A stretch of 64,000 nt of DNA from Planococcus sp. CP5-4_YE. GTDB lineage: Bacteria; Bacillota; Bacilli; Bacillales_A; Planococcaceae. Below, piece by piece: positions 8,127 through 16,553 of the stretch. The position numbers were made by a program, and so were the translations under genes. The stretch covers positions 1-64,000 of the forward strand of contig NZ_JAHPZO010000003.1 in assembly GCF_019042655.1 (NCBI RefSeq), in the 5' to 3' direction. The notes below the pieces were generated by a model. The model ran no database searches. It was not told where the DNA came from and saw nothing but the letters and a program-made list of their open reading frames with translations. Numbering within the stretch: position 1 is the first letter of the stretch; each line of letters begins with the position of its first letter.

Positions 8127-8659
8127 GGTGAACCTCCTTTGGTTTTAAATGAATTTTTTATTATAGTTAGTTCACTAATTCCTGAAGATTTTAGCCTGCC
8201 CACATTGGATTGCAAAGAGTTCTCGCAATGGAAAATAACATCGAACTGCGTAGGTGGATCGTATTGAGCCCCGTAACATCTGCCAATATTCCATTCTTGT
8301 ATTGTATCTTTCAAAATCAAGGCAAACTGCTGGAAAACCATTGGCTCATCTTTCAAAAATTTGTTGAAGTGGTTAATTATTAAAAGGTATCTTTCTGCGC
8401 CTATCCATTCCAAATCATTCAAACATTCATTCAAAGCATCTAAATTAAAACCAAAGTAACTTGGAAAACTGAACTTTCCTGCAAACTCTTTTAACATTTC
8501 ATCGTTACTCTGACAATTTTCACCATCTATCATGATGACTTCCACCCCTGGAGTTTGGCTCAGAAATTTTGAGATATGATCCTGTAGCGTTTCTCGCATA
8601 CACTCTGTTATATAAACCTTAGAATAATTTGAACTCAATTCGAAATTAGGCCAGAACAT
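8123..8659 (-). CDS. Barstar-family ribonuclease inhibitor
   Basis: A 178-residue protein with the barstar fold pattern: VEVIMIDGENCQSNDEM, then FPSYFGFNLDALNECLNDLEW, the helix that plugs the barnase active site in the known pair, then YLLIINH. Barstar itself is about 90 residues; extra N- and C-terminal parts are present here. No barnase-like ribonuclease is seen nearby. It is translationally coupled to the GNAT gene. It could be an immunity protein against an incoming toxin or a housekeeping RNase inhibitor. Confidence 0.8.
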   Translation of the reverse strand: MFWPNFELSSNYSKVYITECMRETLQDHISKFLSQTPGVEVIMIDGENCQSNDEMLKEFAGKFSFPSYFGFNLDALNECLNDLEWIGAERYLLIINHFNKFLKDEPMVFQQFALILKDTIQEWNIGRCYGAQYDPPTQFDVIFHCENSLQSNVGRLKSSGISELTIIKNSFKTKGGSP

Positions 8660-8706
8660 TCGCTCAGAGCATCTCCTTCGTCCTTTTTATCCAGCAGTCC
8701 AAGGAT

Positions 8707-8889
8707 TCATGCTTCATCCTTTTCTTCATCTTTAAGCCTTTTATTTTCTTCTTCCAATCGTTGAATTCTATTCTCCATTTCAGACTCGCGATTTCCCTTG
8801 GATTTCTGCATGCGGTCTATTCCATATAAGGCCAACACAATCCAAATAACCGAAAGTACAACCCAAATAATCGGTGGATCAAATGACAT
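8707..8889 (-). CDS. Small membrane protein with coiled-coil tail
   Basis: 60 residues: one N-terminal membrane helix (PPIIWVVLSVIWIVLALYGI) and then a charged heptad-like tail rich in Glu, Lys and Leu (NRIQRLEEENKRLKDEEK). An AAGGAGG ribosome site precedes the ATG. Function unknown; the shape suggests a membrane-anchored dimer. It is separated from the barstar gene by 47 bases. Confidence 0.6.
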   Translation of the reverse strand: MSFDPPIIWVVLSVIWIVLALYGIDRMQKSKGNRESEMENRIQRLEEENKRLKDEEKDEA

Positions 8890-8928
8890 TGAAATCCTCC
8901 TTTCCAGCTTTAATGGCTAGACAATGTA

Positions 8929-9378
8929 CTATTTACATTGTTTGAGGTTCAAGCTCATACTGACCGTCCTTGTTGTAAATCCCATATTCTCGTACATACG
9001 CATAGCTGGATTTTCTGCTTTTGCACTTAACCGGATTTCTGCATGCCCTTCCTGTTGAAAATGCTCAATGGCCGCATTCATCAATCGTTTTGAATGCCCC
9101 TTGCCGCGGTATGGTTGCCGGATATACAGTTCGTAGATAAACCCGATCGGCTTTTCAGTAAACTGGTCTTTTGTGGTGCCGACTAGAACCCAACCCAGGA
9201 TTTCATCTTTCTCTTCTGCGAACAAATAAAATCCGCCTTTATCCAATAAAGGCTTAACCAAACTATCGATTTTTTCGTTAGAAGGCATCACTTCTCCTAA
9301 AGTTCCATCGTAAATAGCTTGCGGTGATAAGGATAAAATGGCGTTCAAGTCTCTGTGCTCTGCTTTTCGGATGTTCAT
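8929..9378 (-). CDS. GNAT acetyltransferase
   Basis: 149 residues with the GNAT core: FIYELYIRQPYRGKGHSKRL is the acetyl-CoA binding strand and loop (R-x-x-G-x-G/S), followed by EIRLSAKAENPAMRMYENMG. The N-terminus MNIRKAEHRDL is the usual GNAT start. Substrate unknown. It precedes the tetR gene on the same strand but is probably a separate unit. Confidence 0.8.
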   Translation of the reverse strand: MNIRKAEHRDLNAILSLSPQAIYDGTLGEVMPSNEKIDSLVKPLLDKGGFYLFAEEKDEILGWVLVGTTKDQFTEKPIGFIYELYIRQPYRGKGHSKRLMNAAIEHFQQEGHAEIRLSAKAENPAMRMYENMGFTTRTVSMSLNLKQCK

Positions 9379-9422
9379 TTTTAATGCTCCCTCCTTAGTG
9401 GGGCTATACTTGTTACACGATT

Positions 9423-9986
9423 TTATTTTCGAAAATGGAAATTCAGTATTTCCACAAACAAATTATTCATTTCTGTAGCGGTTTTTTGAAAATCCTGCCG
9501 ATGCCACTCGATGATCATTCCCAAAATGGCATTTGCTTGATAAGCGCTGAACATATTCTTATTTTCCGCATGGTGTTTTTCATCAATGTCCTGATTCAAC
9601 AATTGATTAACTTGATCAAATAACAAATAATAATACGCCATTGGCACGTATTTCGAGAAAATGATGCGGTAAAACTTTTTGTATTTCTCGACATGATGGA
9701 AGATCCGGATGGTGGAAGGATCCAGCTCATTGGACAGTAATATCTGTACATGCTTGTAAGGTTCCATATAGGAGTCCGTCAAATCTTTCATGATTTCCTT
9801 GAAATATTCTTCAAATAAATCTTCGACTTTTCCATAATGCATATAAAAAGTTCCCCGGTTGATCTTCGCTTCCCGGCAAATGGCTGTGACACTGATCATA
9901 TGCAGCGGCTTATCCTTCAACATGCTGAGCAAGGCCTCTTGCAACGCCCCTTTTGTTTTGACGATACGCAAATCAATTTCCTTCAC
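9423..9986 (-). CDS. TetR-family repressor
   Basis: A 187-residue TetR regulator. The N-terminal helix-turn-helix is clear (ISVTAICREAKINRGTFYMH), followed by a helical ligand-binding half. It is transcribed away from the SDR gene, with the promoters and a perfect dyad between them, so it probably represses that SDR gene and itself. Inducer unknown. Confidence 0.85.
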   Translation of the reverse strand: MKEIDLRIVKTKGALQEALLSMLKDKPLHMISVTAICREAKINRGTFYMHYGKVEDLFEEYFKEIMKDLTDSYMEPYKHVQILLSNELDPSTIRIFHHVEKYKKFYRIIFSKYVPMAYYYLLFDQVNQLLNQDIDEKHHAENKNMFSAYQANAILGMIIEWHRQDFQKTATEMNNLFVEILNFHFRK

Positions 9987-10032
9987 GTTTTTTCACCTCT
10001 TATCGGACATAATGTTCTTTTCTGTTGATTAC

Positions 10033-10087
10033 TGAACAGTTCACTGTTTTTTGTCCATTGCAAACGATTACTTTGACAACATATAAT
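10033..10087 (+). promoter_or_regulatory. Divergent control region: TetR operator candidate and SDR promoter
   Basis: TGAAC-A-GTTCA is a perfect dyad at 10033-10043, a plausible TetR operator. TTGCAA (10058-10063), an 18-base spacer and TATAAT (10082-10087) make a sigma-A promoter for the SDR gene. A half site TGTTCA recurs near 10101. Confidence 0.5.
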
Positions 10088-10127
10088 TTTATTATACACA
10101 TGTTCAATAAAATTGGAGGCGATAGAA

Positions 10128-10889
10128 ATGAAATTAGAGGGAAAAGTAGCGATCGTAACAGGAGCAGCGGGCGGAATGGGTCAAGCCATCGCAGAATTGT
10201 ACGCAGCTGAAGGAGCCAAAGTCATTGTGGCGGATTTAAACATCGAAGGCGCAGAAGCTGTGGCACAGAGAATCGTGGCAAACGGCGGCACAGCTAAGGC
10301 GTTGCAAGTTAACGTCGCAAAACAACAGGACATCGACACCATGATCGATACTGCGGTGAACGAATATGGCACCTTGGATATCCTCGTCAACAATGCCGGC
10401 ATCATGGATAGTTTTGAACCAATCGGCGACATCACAGATGAAAAGTGGGACCTGATTTTCGACATCAATACAAAAGCAGTCATGCGCGCTACCCGCAAAG
10501 CAATCCCGATTTTTCTTGAACAAGGCAAAGGCGTTATCATTAACACAGCATCAACTGGCGGATTAAATGGCGCACACGCTGGAGCGGCTTATGGTGCGTC
10601 CAAACATGCCGTCGTTGGGCTTACGAAAAACACCGGTTATATGTATGCTAAAGAAGGCATCCGCTGCAACGCGATCGCACCAGGTGGGGTAGCCACAAAT
10701 ATTGCTTCTTCCATCACCAACTTCAATCAATTCGGTGCCAGCCGTACTCAGCCGGTTCAAGCTATTATGCCTCGTGTTGGTCAACCGGATGAAATCGCAC
10801 AAGTTGCTTTGTTCCTCGCATCTGATGATTCGAGCTTTGTTAATGGCACCGTCATTACAGCGGATGCTGGATGGACAGCAGCATTTTAA
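10128..10889 (+). CDS. Short-chain dehydrogenase/reductase (classical SDR)
   Basis: 253 residues from MKLEGKVAIVTG; the start is fixed by GGAGGC 7 bases ahead of ATG 10128. The Rossmann motif TGAAGGMG, the NNAG motif and the YGASK catalytic Tyr-Lys with upstream Ser (NTASTGG) are all present. It should be an NAD(P)-dependent alcohol/ketone oxidoreductase; the substrate is not evident. It is divergent from, and probably controlled by, the TetR gene. Confidence 0.88.
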   Translation: MKLEGKVAIVTGAAGGMGQAIAELYAAEGAKVIVADLNIEGAEAVAQRIVANGGTAKALQVNVAKQQDIDTMIDTAVNEYGTLDILVNNAGIMDSFEPIGDITDEKWDLIFDINTKAVMRATRKAIPIFLEQGKGVIINTASTGGLNGAHAGAAYGASKHAVVGLTKNTGYMYAKEGIRCNAIAPGGVATNIASSITNFNQFGASRTQPVQAIMPRVGQPDEIAQVALFLASDDSSFVNGTVITADAGWTAAF

Positions 10890-10954
10890 TCAACTGATCC
10901 AAGATTGGCTCGCTCAAAAAAGATTTCTTCTGATCAAGGTTATTGATTCAATTA

Positions 10955-11004
10955 AATGGCTGGCATACTTCCGGTATTTCCCCGAGAGTATGCCAGCCAT
11001 TTTT
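10955..11004 (+). terminator. Rho-independent terminator after SDR gene
   Basis: AATGGCTGGCATACT pairs with AGTATGCCAGCCATT, followed by a T-run. A strong 14-15 bp stem. Confidence 0.85.
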
Positions 11005-11137
11005 AATCTCTTTTAGAATGTGTAAGTGCGGATTCCATATAGCAGACGCGCTTAATGACTCACGATCTTTCCTCAGCGGCAATCTACCTCTTTAAACAGG
11101 CTATCTTCAACATCCTTTAACTTCATCTGAATGAACT

Positions 11138-11611
11138 TTATTGAATTTCAATTGCCTTGCAGTTGATATGGCAGTCCATCATCGGAATAATCATTTTGCA
11201 TTGATAAAGCAATACACCATTAATTTCGATATCCTGGATTGAAATATCGTGAAAAAAGAATGCTGATTCATTTGGGGATTGAGGAATATTCCCTTCCATG
11301 CCTTCTAACCAGGTATTGAAGCTTGCTAAAAAACAATCATTAAATATAACAGTTTGTACTTCTTCATTCAGGCCCATCGCTTTAAACTTCATTGTGACTA
11401 CATGCTGTTTATTGTCATAAATTAAGTCTACTAATTGCGTATCGATATAATCAGTTTCCATGAGTTTCATTTCCATTTCTTTTCCGCTTAATCTCATCTC
11501 GATATCTCCAATCGATTTCCAGTAACACTTCAATGAAGCTGCAGAAAGAGCACCACAATTGACTGCGGCCTCATGTTCCAAAACCTTTCTCATTGAAGTA
11601 TGATTTACCAC
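11138..11611 (-). CDS. Conserved hypothetical protein
   Basis: 157 residues, cytoplasmic, no signal peptide or membrane helix. It looks like a beta-rich single domain (alternating hydrophobic stretches VTMKFKAMGL, VIFNDCFLASF, GVLLYQCKMIIPMM). I do not recognise a family. The start could be GTG 11611 or the ATG at 11593 (MRKVLEHE); neither has a strong ribosome site. Followed on the same strand by other short genes. Confidence 0.5.
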   Translation of the reverse strand: MVNHTSMRKVLEHEAAVNCGALSAASLKCYWKSIGDIEMRLSGKEMEMKLMETDYIDTQLVDLIYDNKQHVVTMKFKAMGLNEEVQTVIFNDCFLASFNTWLEGMEGNIPQSPNESAFFFHDISIQDIEINGVLLYQCKMIIPMMDCHINCKAIEIQ

Positions 11612-11636
11612 TGTACGGTATCTTTAACTTTGAAAA

Positions 11637-12098
11637 TTAATACTTAATAAAAGTAGTAACCGCATTATGCCTCATATAGTTTCGGTGGCTCAATTCCTCT
11701 ATCCATTTCTTTGGATTGAACTGAAAGAATCCAAATCGATCTCGATACGTATAACTCCCAGCATTCACTTCAATATACTCTGGATCTTCCTCAAACTTTT
11801 CCCTATAAGCTGATAAAGCATGCTGATTCGGAACGCTATAAACCTCTATCACATCACCGATTTCCATATATTTTTCAAGGTAGGTTAAAAAGATCCGATT
11901 CCCTACTCCTTCTGCTACATAAAGATAGGGCAAAGAAAAAAGGCCTTGAACTTCTTCAAGCCATGCCTCATCTGCTTGTTGCACAGAGAAGAACATATAG
12001 TCTCCTTCAGTCCCATATTTCATGCGCTGATTATACTCTTCTATGTCTTGCGGGATGATAAACGGTCTTGAAGTTGCTAGAAAGGTGATTTCCGACAT
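11637..12098 (-). CDS. Conserved hypothetical protein
   Basis: 153 residues starting at MSEITFLATSRPF; GGGAGTGGGG 4-8 bases upstream favours this ATG over one 13 codons earlier. The protein is soluble and rich in aromatic residues (SYTYRDRFGFFQFNPKKW). I do not recognise a family or motif. Confidence 0.55.
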   Translation of the reverse strand: MSEITFLATSRPFIIPQDIEEYNQRMKYGTEGDYMFFSVQQADEAWLEEVQGLFSLPYLYVAEGVGNRIFLTYLEKYMEIGDVIEVYSVPNQHALSAYREKFEEDPEYIEVNAGSYTYRDRFGFFQFNPKKWIEELSHRNYMRHNAVTTFIKY

Positions 12099-12154
12099 TT
12101 CCCCACTCCCTGATGAAAACGATTTAGTTGCTTGCAAAATGAGCCCATCTTATT

Positions 12155-12697
12155 CTAATTTAAATTATTTACTTTATACTGCTCTACGTATTCTTCATCA
12201 TCCAATACTTCAATAACGTTTGATGAATACAATACAGAGCCTACGAAGTCGTTAATGTCCAAGCCTTTCATTTCATAAGTCTCCTCACTATTCACCGTAG
12301 CAGTGGCATCCTCCAAAAAGGTGACTTTATAGCCTCTATCAAAAGCGGCGATAGCTGTGAACATACAGCAATATTCCGTATTGAACCCCGAGATAAAGAT
12401 GTGACTGACCCCCATACCTTCTAACAATGACGATAGATCGGTATTGAAGAAAGAACTTGGCGTTTGTTTTCCGATAATATGTTTTGCATACTTTTCTAAC
12501 GAGCTATGCAGGTCAGAGCTGTCAGAATTTCTGTAGAGAGGGCTTTGTTCTTCCTCGTCCAAATGCTTCATAAAAATAACTGGATCACCATTGATTTGAA
12601 ACTCTTTGATGGTTCTTTCGATCAATGACAATTCTTTTTGGAAGTTCCCTTTTTCCACTAAACCATTTTGCACATCAATAACTAAAAGTGCTCTCAA
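12155..12697 (-). CDS. Isochorismatase-family cysteine hydrolase
   Basis: 180 residues. The pattern is that of isochorismatase/nicotinamidase-like hydrolases: Asp8 in LLVIDVQNG, a Lys after the KHIIGKQTPSSFF region, and the nucleophile in SGFNTEYCCMFTA followed by AFDRGYKVTFLEDA. Such enzymes cleave amides or vinyl ethers (nicotinamide, isochorismate, carbamates). Substrate cannot be told from sequence. It stands alone on the minus strand. Confidence 0.82.
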   Translation of the reverse strand: MRALLVIDVQNGLVEKGNFQKELSLIERTIKEFQINGDPVIFMKHLDEEEQSPLYRNSDSSDLHSSLEKYAKHIIGKQTPSSFFNTDLSSLLEGMGVSHIFISGFNTEYCCMFTAIAAFDRGYKVTFLEDATATVNSEETYEMKGLDINDFVGSVLYSSNVIEVLDDEEYVEQYKVNNLN

Positions 12698-12815
12698 ATT
12701 AAAACACCTGCTTTCTATAATGTTAATTCATCCTATTGCACAATGGATGAAATGTAGCTATAGATAAAATCTTCGTATTCGCGTTCACTTTAAATACAAT
12801 CTAACAGTAACTTTT

Positions 12816-13361
12816 TCATTCAACAAAGCCCGAGTCATCCAATGGCCAGAAAACATAGTTTGTGCTGCCCACTATTTCTTTGATCGGTATCAGCCCAATG
12901 ATTCGGCTATCCGTGCTGTTTTTTCGATTATCGCCCAATACAAACACATAGCCTTCTGGAATCGTTTCAAATTCTGTTATTTTTTCAAGCGAGAAATCTT
13001 CAGTGAATGTTTCTATGTCGCCATCATAAGGTTCTCTTTGTGCTTCTCCGTTTATTAGCAGCTGGCCATCCTTGTATGCCACATTATCCCCTGGCAATCC
13101 AATCACTCTTTTAATAAAGTCTTTTTCTTCTGTAGCATGAAAAACTATTATGTCGTATCGATCAGGCTCTCCAATCGAATAACCGATTTTATTTACGATC
13201 ATTCGATCTCCATTTTCCAATGTTGGCATCATCGACTCACCATCGACAACAATTGGGGCAAAAAGAAAAAAGCGAACGAACCCTACTACAACAAAAGCAA
13301 TGAAAAGTGCTTTTCCCCATTCCCATAGCTCATTTTTTTCCTTCTTTGAACGCGTCATCAT
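12816..13361 (-). CDS. sipS: Type I signal peptidase
   Basis: 181 residues, one N-terminal membrane anchor (ALFIAFVVVGFVRFFLF). Catalytic Ser43 lies in DGESMMPTL and the Lys near 84 in DFIKRVIGLPGD; box E is VLGDNRKNSTDSR. It cleaves signal peptides from secreted proteins on the outer face of the membrane. The length and single anchor are typical of Bacillus Sip enzymes, which occur as several paralogues, so the exact symbol is uncertain. Confidence 0.9.
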   Translation of the reverse strand: MMTRSKKEKNELWEWGKALFIAFVVVGFVRFFLFAPIVVDGESMMPTLENGDRMIVNKIGYSIGEPDRYDIIVFHATEEKDFIKRVIGLPGDNVAYKDGQLLINGEAQREPYDGDIETFTEDFSLEKITEFETIPEGYVFVLGDNRKNSTDSRIIGLIPIKEIVGSTNYVFWPLDDSGFVE

Positions 13362-13516
13362 TCAAATCCTCTCCGATTTGACAGTTTTTAAATGTAAGCA
13401 ATCTGCTTTGGTTGATTGAATTGCTAAATGCCAAATGATCTAAATATAATTACGTTGTTTCTAAGTTTTTAATTCTTCATCGAAAAACAATAGCGCAGTA
13501 ATTATCATTAACTGTT

Positions 13517-13960
13517 TTAAACCAAATGCTTGGAAAAGTGGATGCGTTCCCCTTCGTTCAAGTAGATTTCATAATGCTGCTTCTTATAAAATTCAATCGC
13601 ATTCGTCCAGCTTTTATTTGTTTCCAGAACCACTTTTTCGTAGCCCTGTTGCTGTGCCCACGATTCTAAATGTTGGAGCATCATTTTGGCGATTCCGCCC
13701 CTTCTGTATTTCTTGAGGACAGACATTCGTTCAATTCTTCCGACACCAAGGGCTTCATATGAAACCGCTCCAGTCGCAATTACTTCTTTGTTAAAGACAC
13801 AAACAAAAAACATCGTCTTCTCCCGGCTGTAACAGCTCAATATGTCTTTTAAATCAGGGTTGTAGGAAGGATTGATAAATCCGAAGCGCTCCTCTAAGCC
13901 TTTTAAAACGACTGCTCTCGCTTCGTTTTCGAAAGGTCCCGTAATTTGTTGTATCTTCAT
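13517..13960 (-). CDS. GNAT acetyltransferase
   Basis: 147 residues from MKIQQITGPF, chosen because GGAAGTG lies 9 bases ahead of this ATG; a GTG 9 codons upstream is possible. The acetyl-CoA site is VLKKYRRGGIAKMMLQ, followed by VVLETNKSWTNAIEFYKK. Substrate unknown. Confidence 0.8.
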   Translation of the reverse strand: MKIQQITGPFENEARAVVLKGLEERFGFINPSYNPDLKDILSCYSREKTMFFVCVFNKEVIATGAVSYEALGVGRIERMSVLKKYRRGGIAKMMLQHLESWAQQQGYEKVVLETNKSWTNAIEFYKKQHYEIYLNEGERIHFSKHLV

Positions 13961-14017
13961 TTTTCTACACACTTCCGCTATATCCACTTATGCTCACATC
14001 CTACGAGTTTGTGCTGA

Positions 14018-14761
14018 CTAGCTCTTCATATAAAACTCTGAAGCTTGATGCGAAACCAAGGTTCCAGTCTGCTTGCCTTCGACGATTTTCTTCATTTCAC
14101 CTTTTTTATCGAAGTTGAAGATATTGACGGAGATATTGAAGTCTTTTGCCAACAGAAGCGCTGATTGGTCCATGACTTTGATGTTTTCTTTTAAGATATC
14201 GTCGAAATGCAATGTCCGATACATTTTCGCTTCACTGTGCTGATTCGGATCCAGATCGAATACACCGTCCACACCTTGCTTGGCAACGAAAATGGCATCG
14301 CAATTCGTTTCGATTGCCCGCTGGACGCTTGGGTAGTCAGTCGTCACGAACGGCTGCCCATTGCCGCCGCCGAATATGACAATGGAGCCTTTCTCCAAAT
14401 GCTTCTTGGCTCGTAGCTGAATATACGGTTCGGCTACGGACGGTACCGGTATCGAAGTCATCACCCTGACGTCCTTAGTGGTTTTGCTTTTCAAAACGCC
14501 TCTCAACATCAAGCTGTTCATGATGGTGCCAAGTGTTCCGATGTTATCCGCTTCAACACGGTCGATATTCCATTGCTCCGCCAAGCTGCCGCGGAAGATA
14601 TTGCCGCCGCCAATAACAAGTGCCACTTCGATGTCCATATCGGCAATGGAAAGAATTTCATCAGCGATATGGTCCAGCTTTTGATGGTCAAAGCTATCTC
14701 CACTTTCGCTTGCCAATGCCCCACCACTGAGCTTGATCAACACTCTTTTAATTGTTTTCAT
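14018..14761 (-). CDS. UMP kinase (PyrH-type amino-acid kinase fold), stand-alone copy
   Basis: 247 residues with the bacterial UMP kinase pattern: KRVLIKLSGGAL at the start, GGGNIFRG for the phosphate site, FGGGNGQPFVTTDYPSVQRA for the nucleotide, and KQGVDGVFDLDP. The reaction is UMP to UDP. The normal pyrH lies between tsf and frr; here neither is present and the gene stands alone, so this is probably a second copy or a diverged paralogue. Its role could be back-up or a different nucleotide. A clear GAGGAGTG ribosome site precedes the ATG. Confidence 0.82.
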   Translation of the reverse strand: MKTIKRVLIKLSGGALASESGDSFDHQKLDHIADEILSIADMDIEVALVIGGGNIFRGSLAEQWNIDRVEADNIGTLGTIMNSLMLRGVLKSKTTKDVRVMTSIPVPSVAEPYIQLRAKKHLEKGSIVIFGGGNGQPFVTTDYPSVQRAIETNCDAIFVAKQGVDGVFDLDPNQHSEAKMYRTLHFDDILKENIKVMDQSALLLAKDFNISVNIFNFDKKGEMKKIVEGKQTGTLVSHQASEFYMKS

Positions 14762-14972
14762 CTAGACACTCCTCCTGACAGCTAGCCACTAGCCGCTTTG
14801 AATTTTCACACTTTTTACATTATACTAATACCGCGCTTCTTTTTGATATATTTAATTACTATTTTGTAAATATAAAGAAATTCCCAGCATTTTTTAAAGT
14901 ATGCGTTGAAAGGAGTGAGCTATCATCAGTATTGAAAAGACGGCAATTAACGTAATCCCAAGGCTTAAACAG

Positions 14973-15746
14973 ATGGAAACTTTTCTTGGAGCAGCAGCCT
15001 CAAATCCACAGGCCAATAGAAAAGACTTATTCCTGGATACATTCAAGGTATCGAATCAGGAATTTGAAACGATGGCGTTTTTCGGTATATTCAATCTTGA
15101 AAATAAGATCGAAACTCTCGAGAAACAACTCCAAGAAATGCACTGTCTTGCTTATGAAAAGTTCATCAAAGACGAACTAACCCTTCTGCAATTGGAGTTT
15201 CCAGTATCAAAAGCGCTAGAGTTTGAATTGTTCATTCTAGACGACAAAGATCACTTTGTTAGAGAAAAACTCGGCGGCGTTTCAGCATTTACCGATTGGA
15301 ACGGCAGACTTTTTTTCGCGGTGCTGCCCGATGCCCAAGTCCGCTCTATGCTGAAGTCAGTCATTACGCACGAGTACCATCATCACTGGCGAACTTATGC
15401 CTTAACTATTACAGAGCACAATCAAACTTTGTTAGACCGGTTAATATTGGAAGGCCTAGCAGAACATTTTGTGAAAATCAGGTTGGGCGATGACTATCTT
15501 GGCCCTTATAAAGATGCACTCACGGAAAAACAAGCCCGAGTCCTATGGGAGACCAATTATCACCCTAATCGCAATGAAGTGGGCGAAAAAACAGATGTCT
15601 ATATGTTTGGCAGCAAAAAAGAAAATATACCTTTTTGGGCCGGTTATGCTATTGGTTACTATTTGGTGAAATGGTATTTAGAAAAAAATGAAGGTAGTAC
15701 GATAGAAGATATGACGTCACTCCCTAGCAATAGTTTTATAGTTTAG
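14973..15746 (+). CDS. DUF2268-type putative zinc protease
   Basis: 257 residues from ATG 14973. The zinc motif HEYHHHW (HExxH) lies near residue 133, with a further Glu in LILEGLAEHF, as in YjaZ/DUF2268 predicted proteases. No signal peptide. The ATG has only a weak ribosome site; a strong AGGAG at 14911 points to a start at 14925, where the codon is ATC in the same frame (ATC AGT ATT GAA...). Natural translation may begin there or the start codon may be lost. No neighbours suggest a substrate. Confidence 0.72.
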   Translation: METFLGAAASNPQANRKDLFLDTFKVSNQEFETMAFFGIFNLENKIETLEKQLQEMHCLAYEKFIKDELTLLQLEFPVSKALEFELFILDDKDHFVREKLGGVSAFTDWNGRLFFAVLPDAQVRSMLKSVITHEYHHHWRTYALTITEHNQTLLDRLILEGLAEHFVKIRLGDDYLGPYKDALTEKQARVLWETNYHPNRNEVGEKTDVYMFGSKKENIPFWAGYAIGYYLVKWYLEKNEGSTIEDMTSLPSNSFIV

Positions 15747-15793
15747 TTTTAGAAATGAAATAACCAGTTCTCAAGATGAGGCTTATCCAAATT

Positions 15794-15832
15794 AAAAAGA
15801 CAAGAAATTCATTTTCGAATTTCTTGTCTTTT
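15794..15832. terminator. Bidirectional terminator
   Basis: AAAAGACAAGAAATTC pairs with GAATTTCTTGTCTTTT around a 6-base loop. It lies between two converging genes and has A/T runs on both sides. Confidence 0.85.
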
Positions 15833-15898
15833 CGTATGTGTAATTTCGTTTACGTGGAAACCTTAATGCCATAAAGTTAGAGACTAAAGTTTTTCGAT

Positions 15899-16366
15899 TC
15901 ATATTCTTTTCCCCATGTACGTTGACAGCACTCGGTAACCCAGCTTTTCATAAAGTTCATAAGCATGGGGATTGGTCCCGAACACGTTTAGCCCCATGGA
16001 AGTTACGCCGCGATTTCGCATGTCTTCCTCTAGTTTCTGCAATACCGCTGTAGCAATCCCCTTTTTCCTATACTCTTCTCCAACTAAAATATGATAGATG
16101 TAAGCTTTGTTCGTACTGGGCTCGATATTGTACCAAAGGGAGCCAACTACTTTATCTTCTTCCATTGAGACAACATGACAAACTGATTGTCCCTCTGTAT
16201 CTTGTTTGTTTGAAAACAGTTGTGACATCAAATCTTTTGATTCTTCCATCGCTATATTCAATGGAATCATGTAGTTTTCCGATAAGTCTTGCGCATAATC
16301 AGGGATCAAGAACGCCATAAACTGATCGAATTCTTCTTCTGACATCGGTCTAAACTTTAGGTTCAT
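15899..16366 (-). CDS. GNAT acetyltransferase
   Basis: 155 residues. The acetyl-CoA loop is ILVGEEYRKKGIATAVLQ, and GLNVFGTNPHAYELYEKLG is typical of small GNATs acting on amines or peptides. N-terminal MNLKFRPMSEEEFDQF is the usual first strand and helix. A GGGAGG ribosome site precedes the ATG. Substrate unknown. Confidence 0.8.
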   Translation of the reverse strand: MNLKFRPMSEEEFDQFMAFLIPDYAQDLSENYMIPLNIAMEESKDLMSQLFSNKQDTEGQSVCHVVSMEEDKVVGSLWYNIEPSTNKAYIYHILVGEEYRKKGIATAVLQKLEEDMRNRGVTSMGLNVFGTNPHAYELYEKLGYRVLSTYMGKRI

Positions 16367-16482
16367 ATCTTTACCTCCCAGTCTTCAATTATTGTAAATA
16401 AATAACTCTACTTGGAAAGCATACCATTACTTTCCTTGCCATCCCTCTTAAAGACAGCAAAAATAGTAGACTCATTCATTTA

Positions 16483-16537
16483 TTGTGCTTTTTCCATTTT
16501 AAGTATATACTCATGTTAATAAAAGTTAACCGGTTAA
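16483..16537 (+). promoter_or_regulatory. Promoter and palindromic operator for ArsR-like/MFS pair
   Basis: TTGTGC (16483-16488), 17 bases and TATACT (16506-16511) form a promoter. The perfect 12-base palindrome TTAACCGGTTAA (16526-16537) follows at about the transcription start, suiting self-repression by the downstream winged-helix protein. Confidence 0.55.
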
Positions 16538-16553
16538 GAAAGAGGTTATAAAA

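Noticed and set aside
10500..10802. Minus frames under the SDR gene
   Set aside because: Shadows of a well-supported SDR gene.
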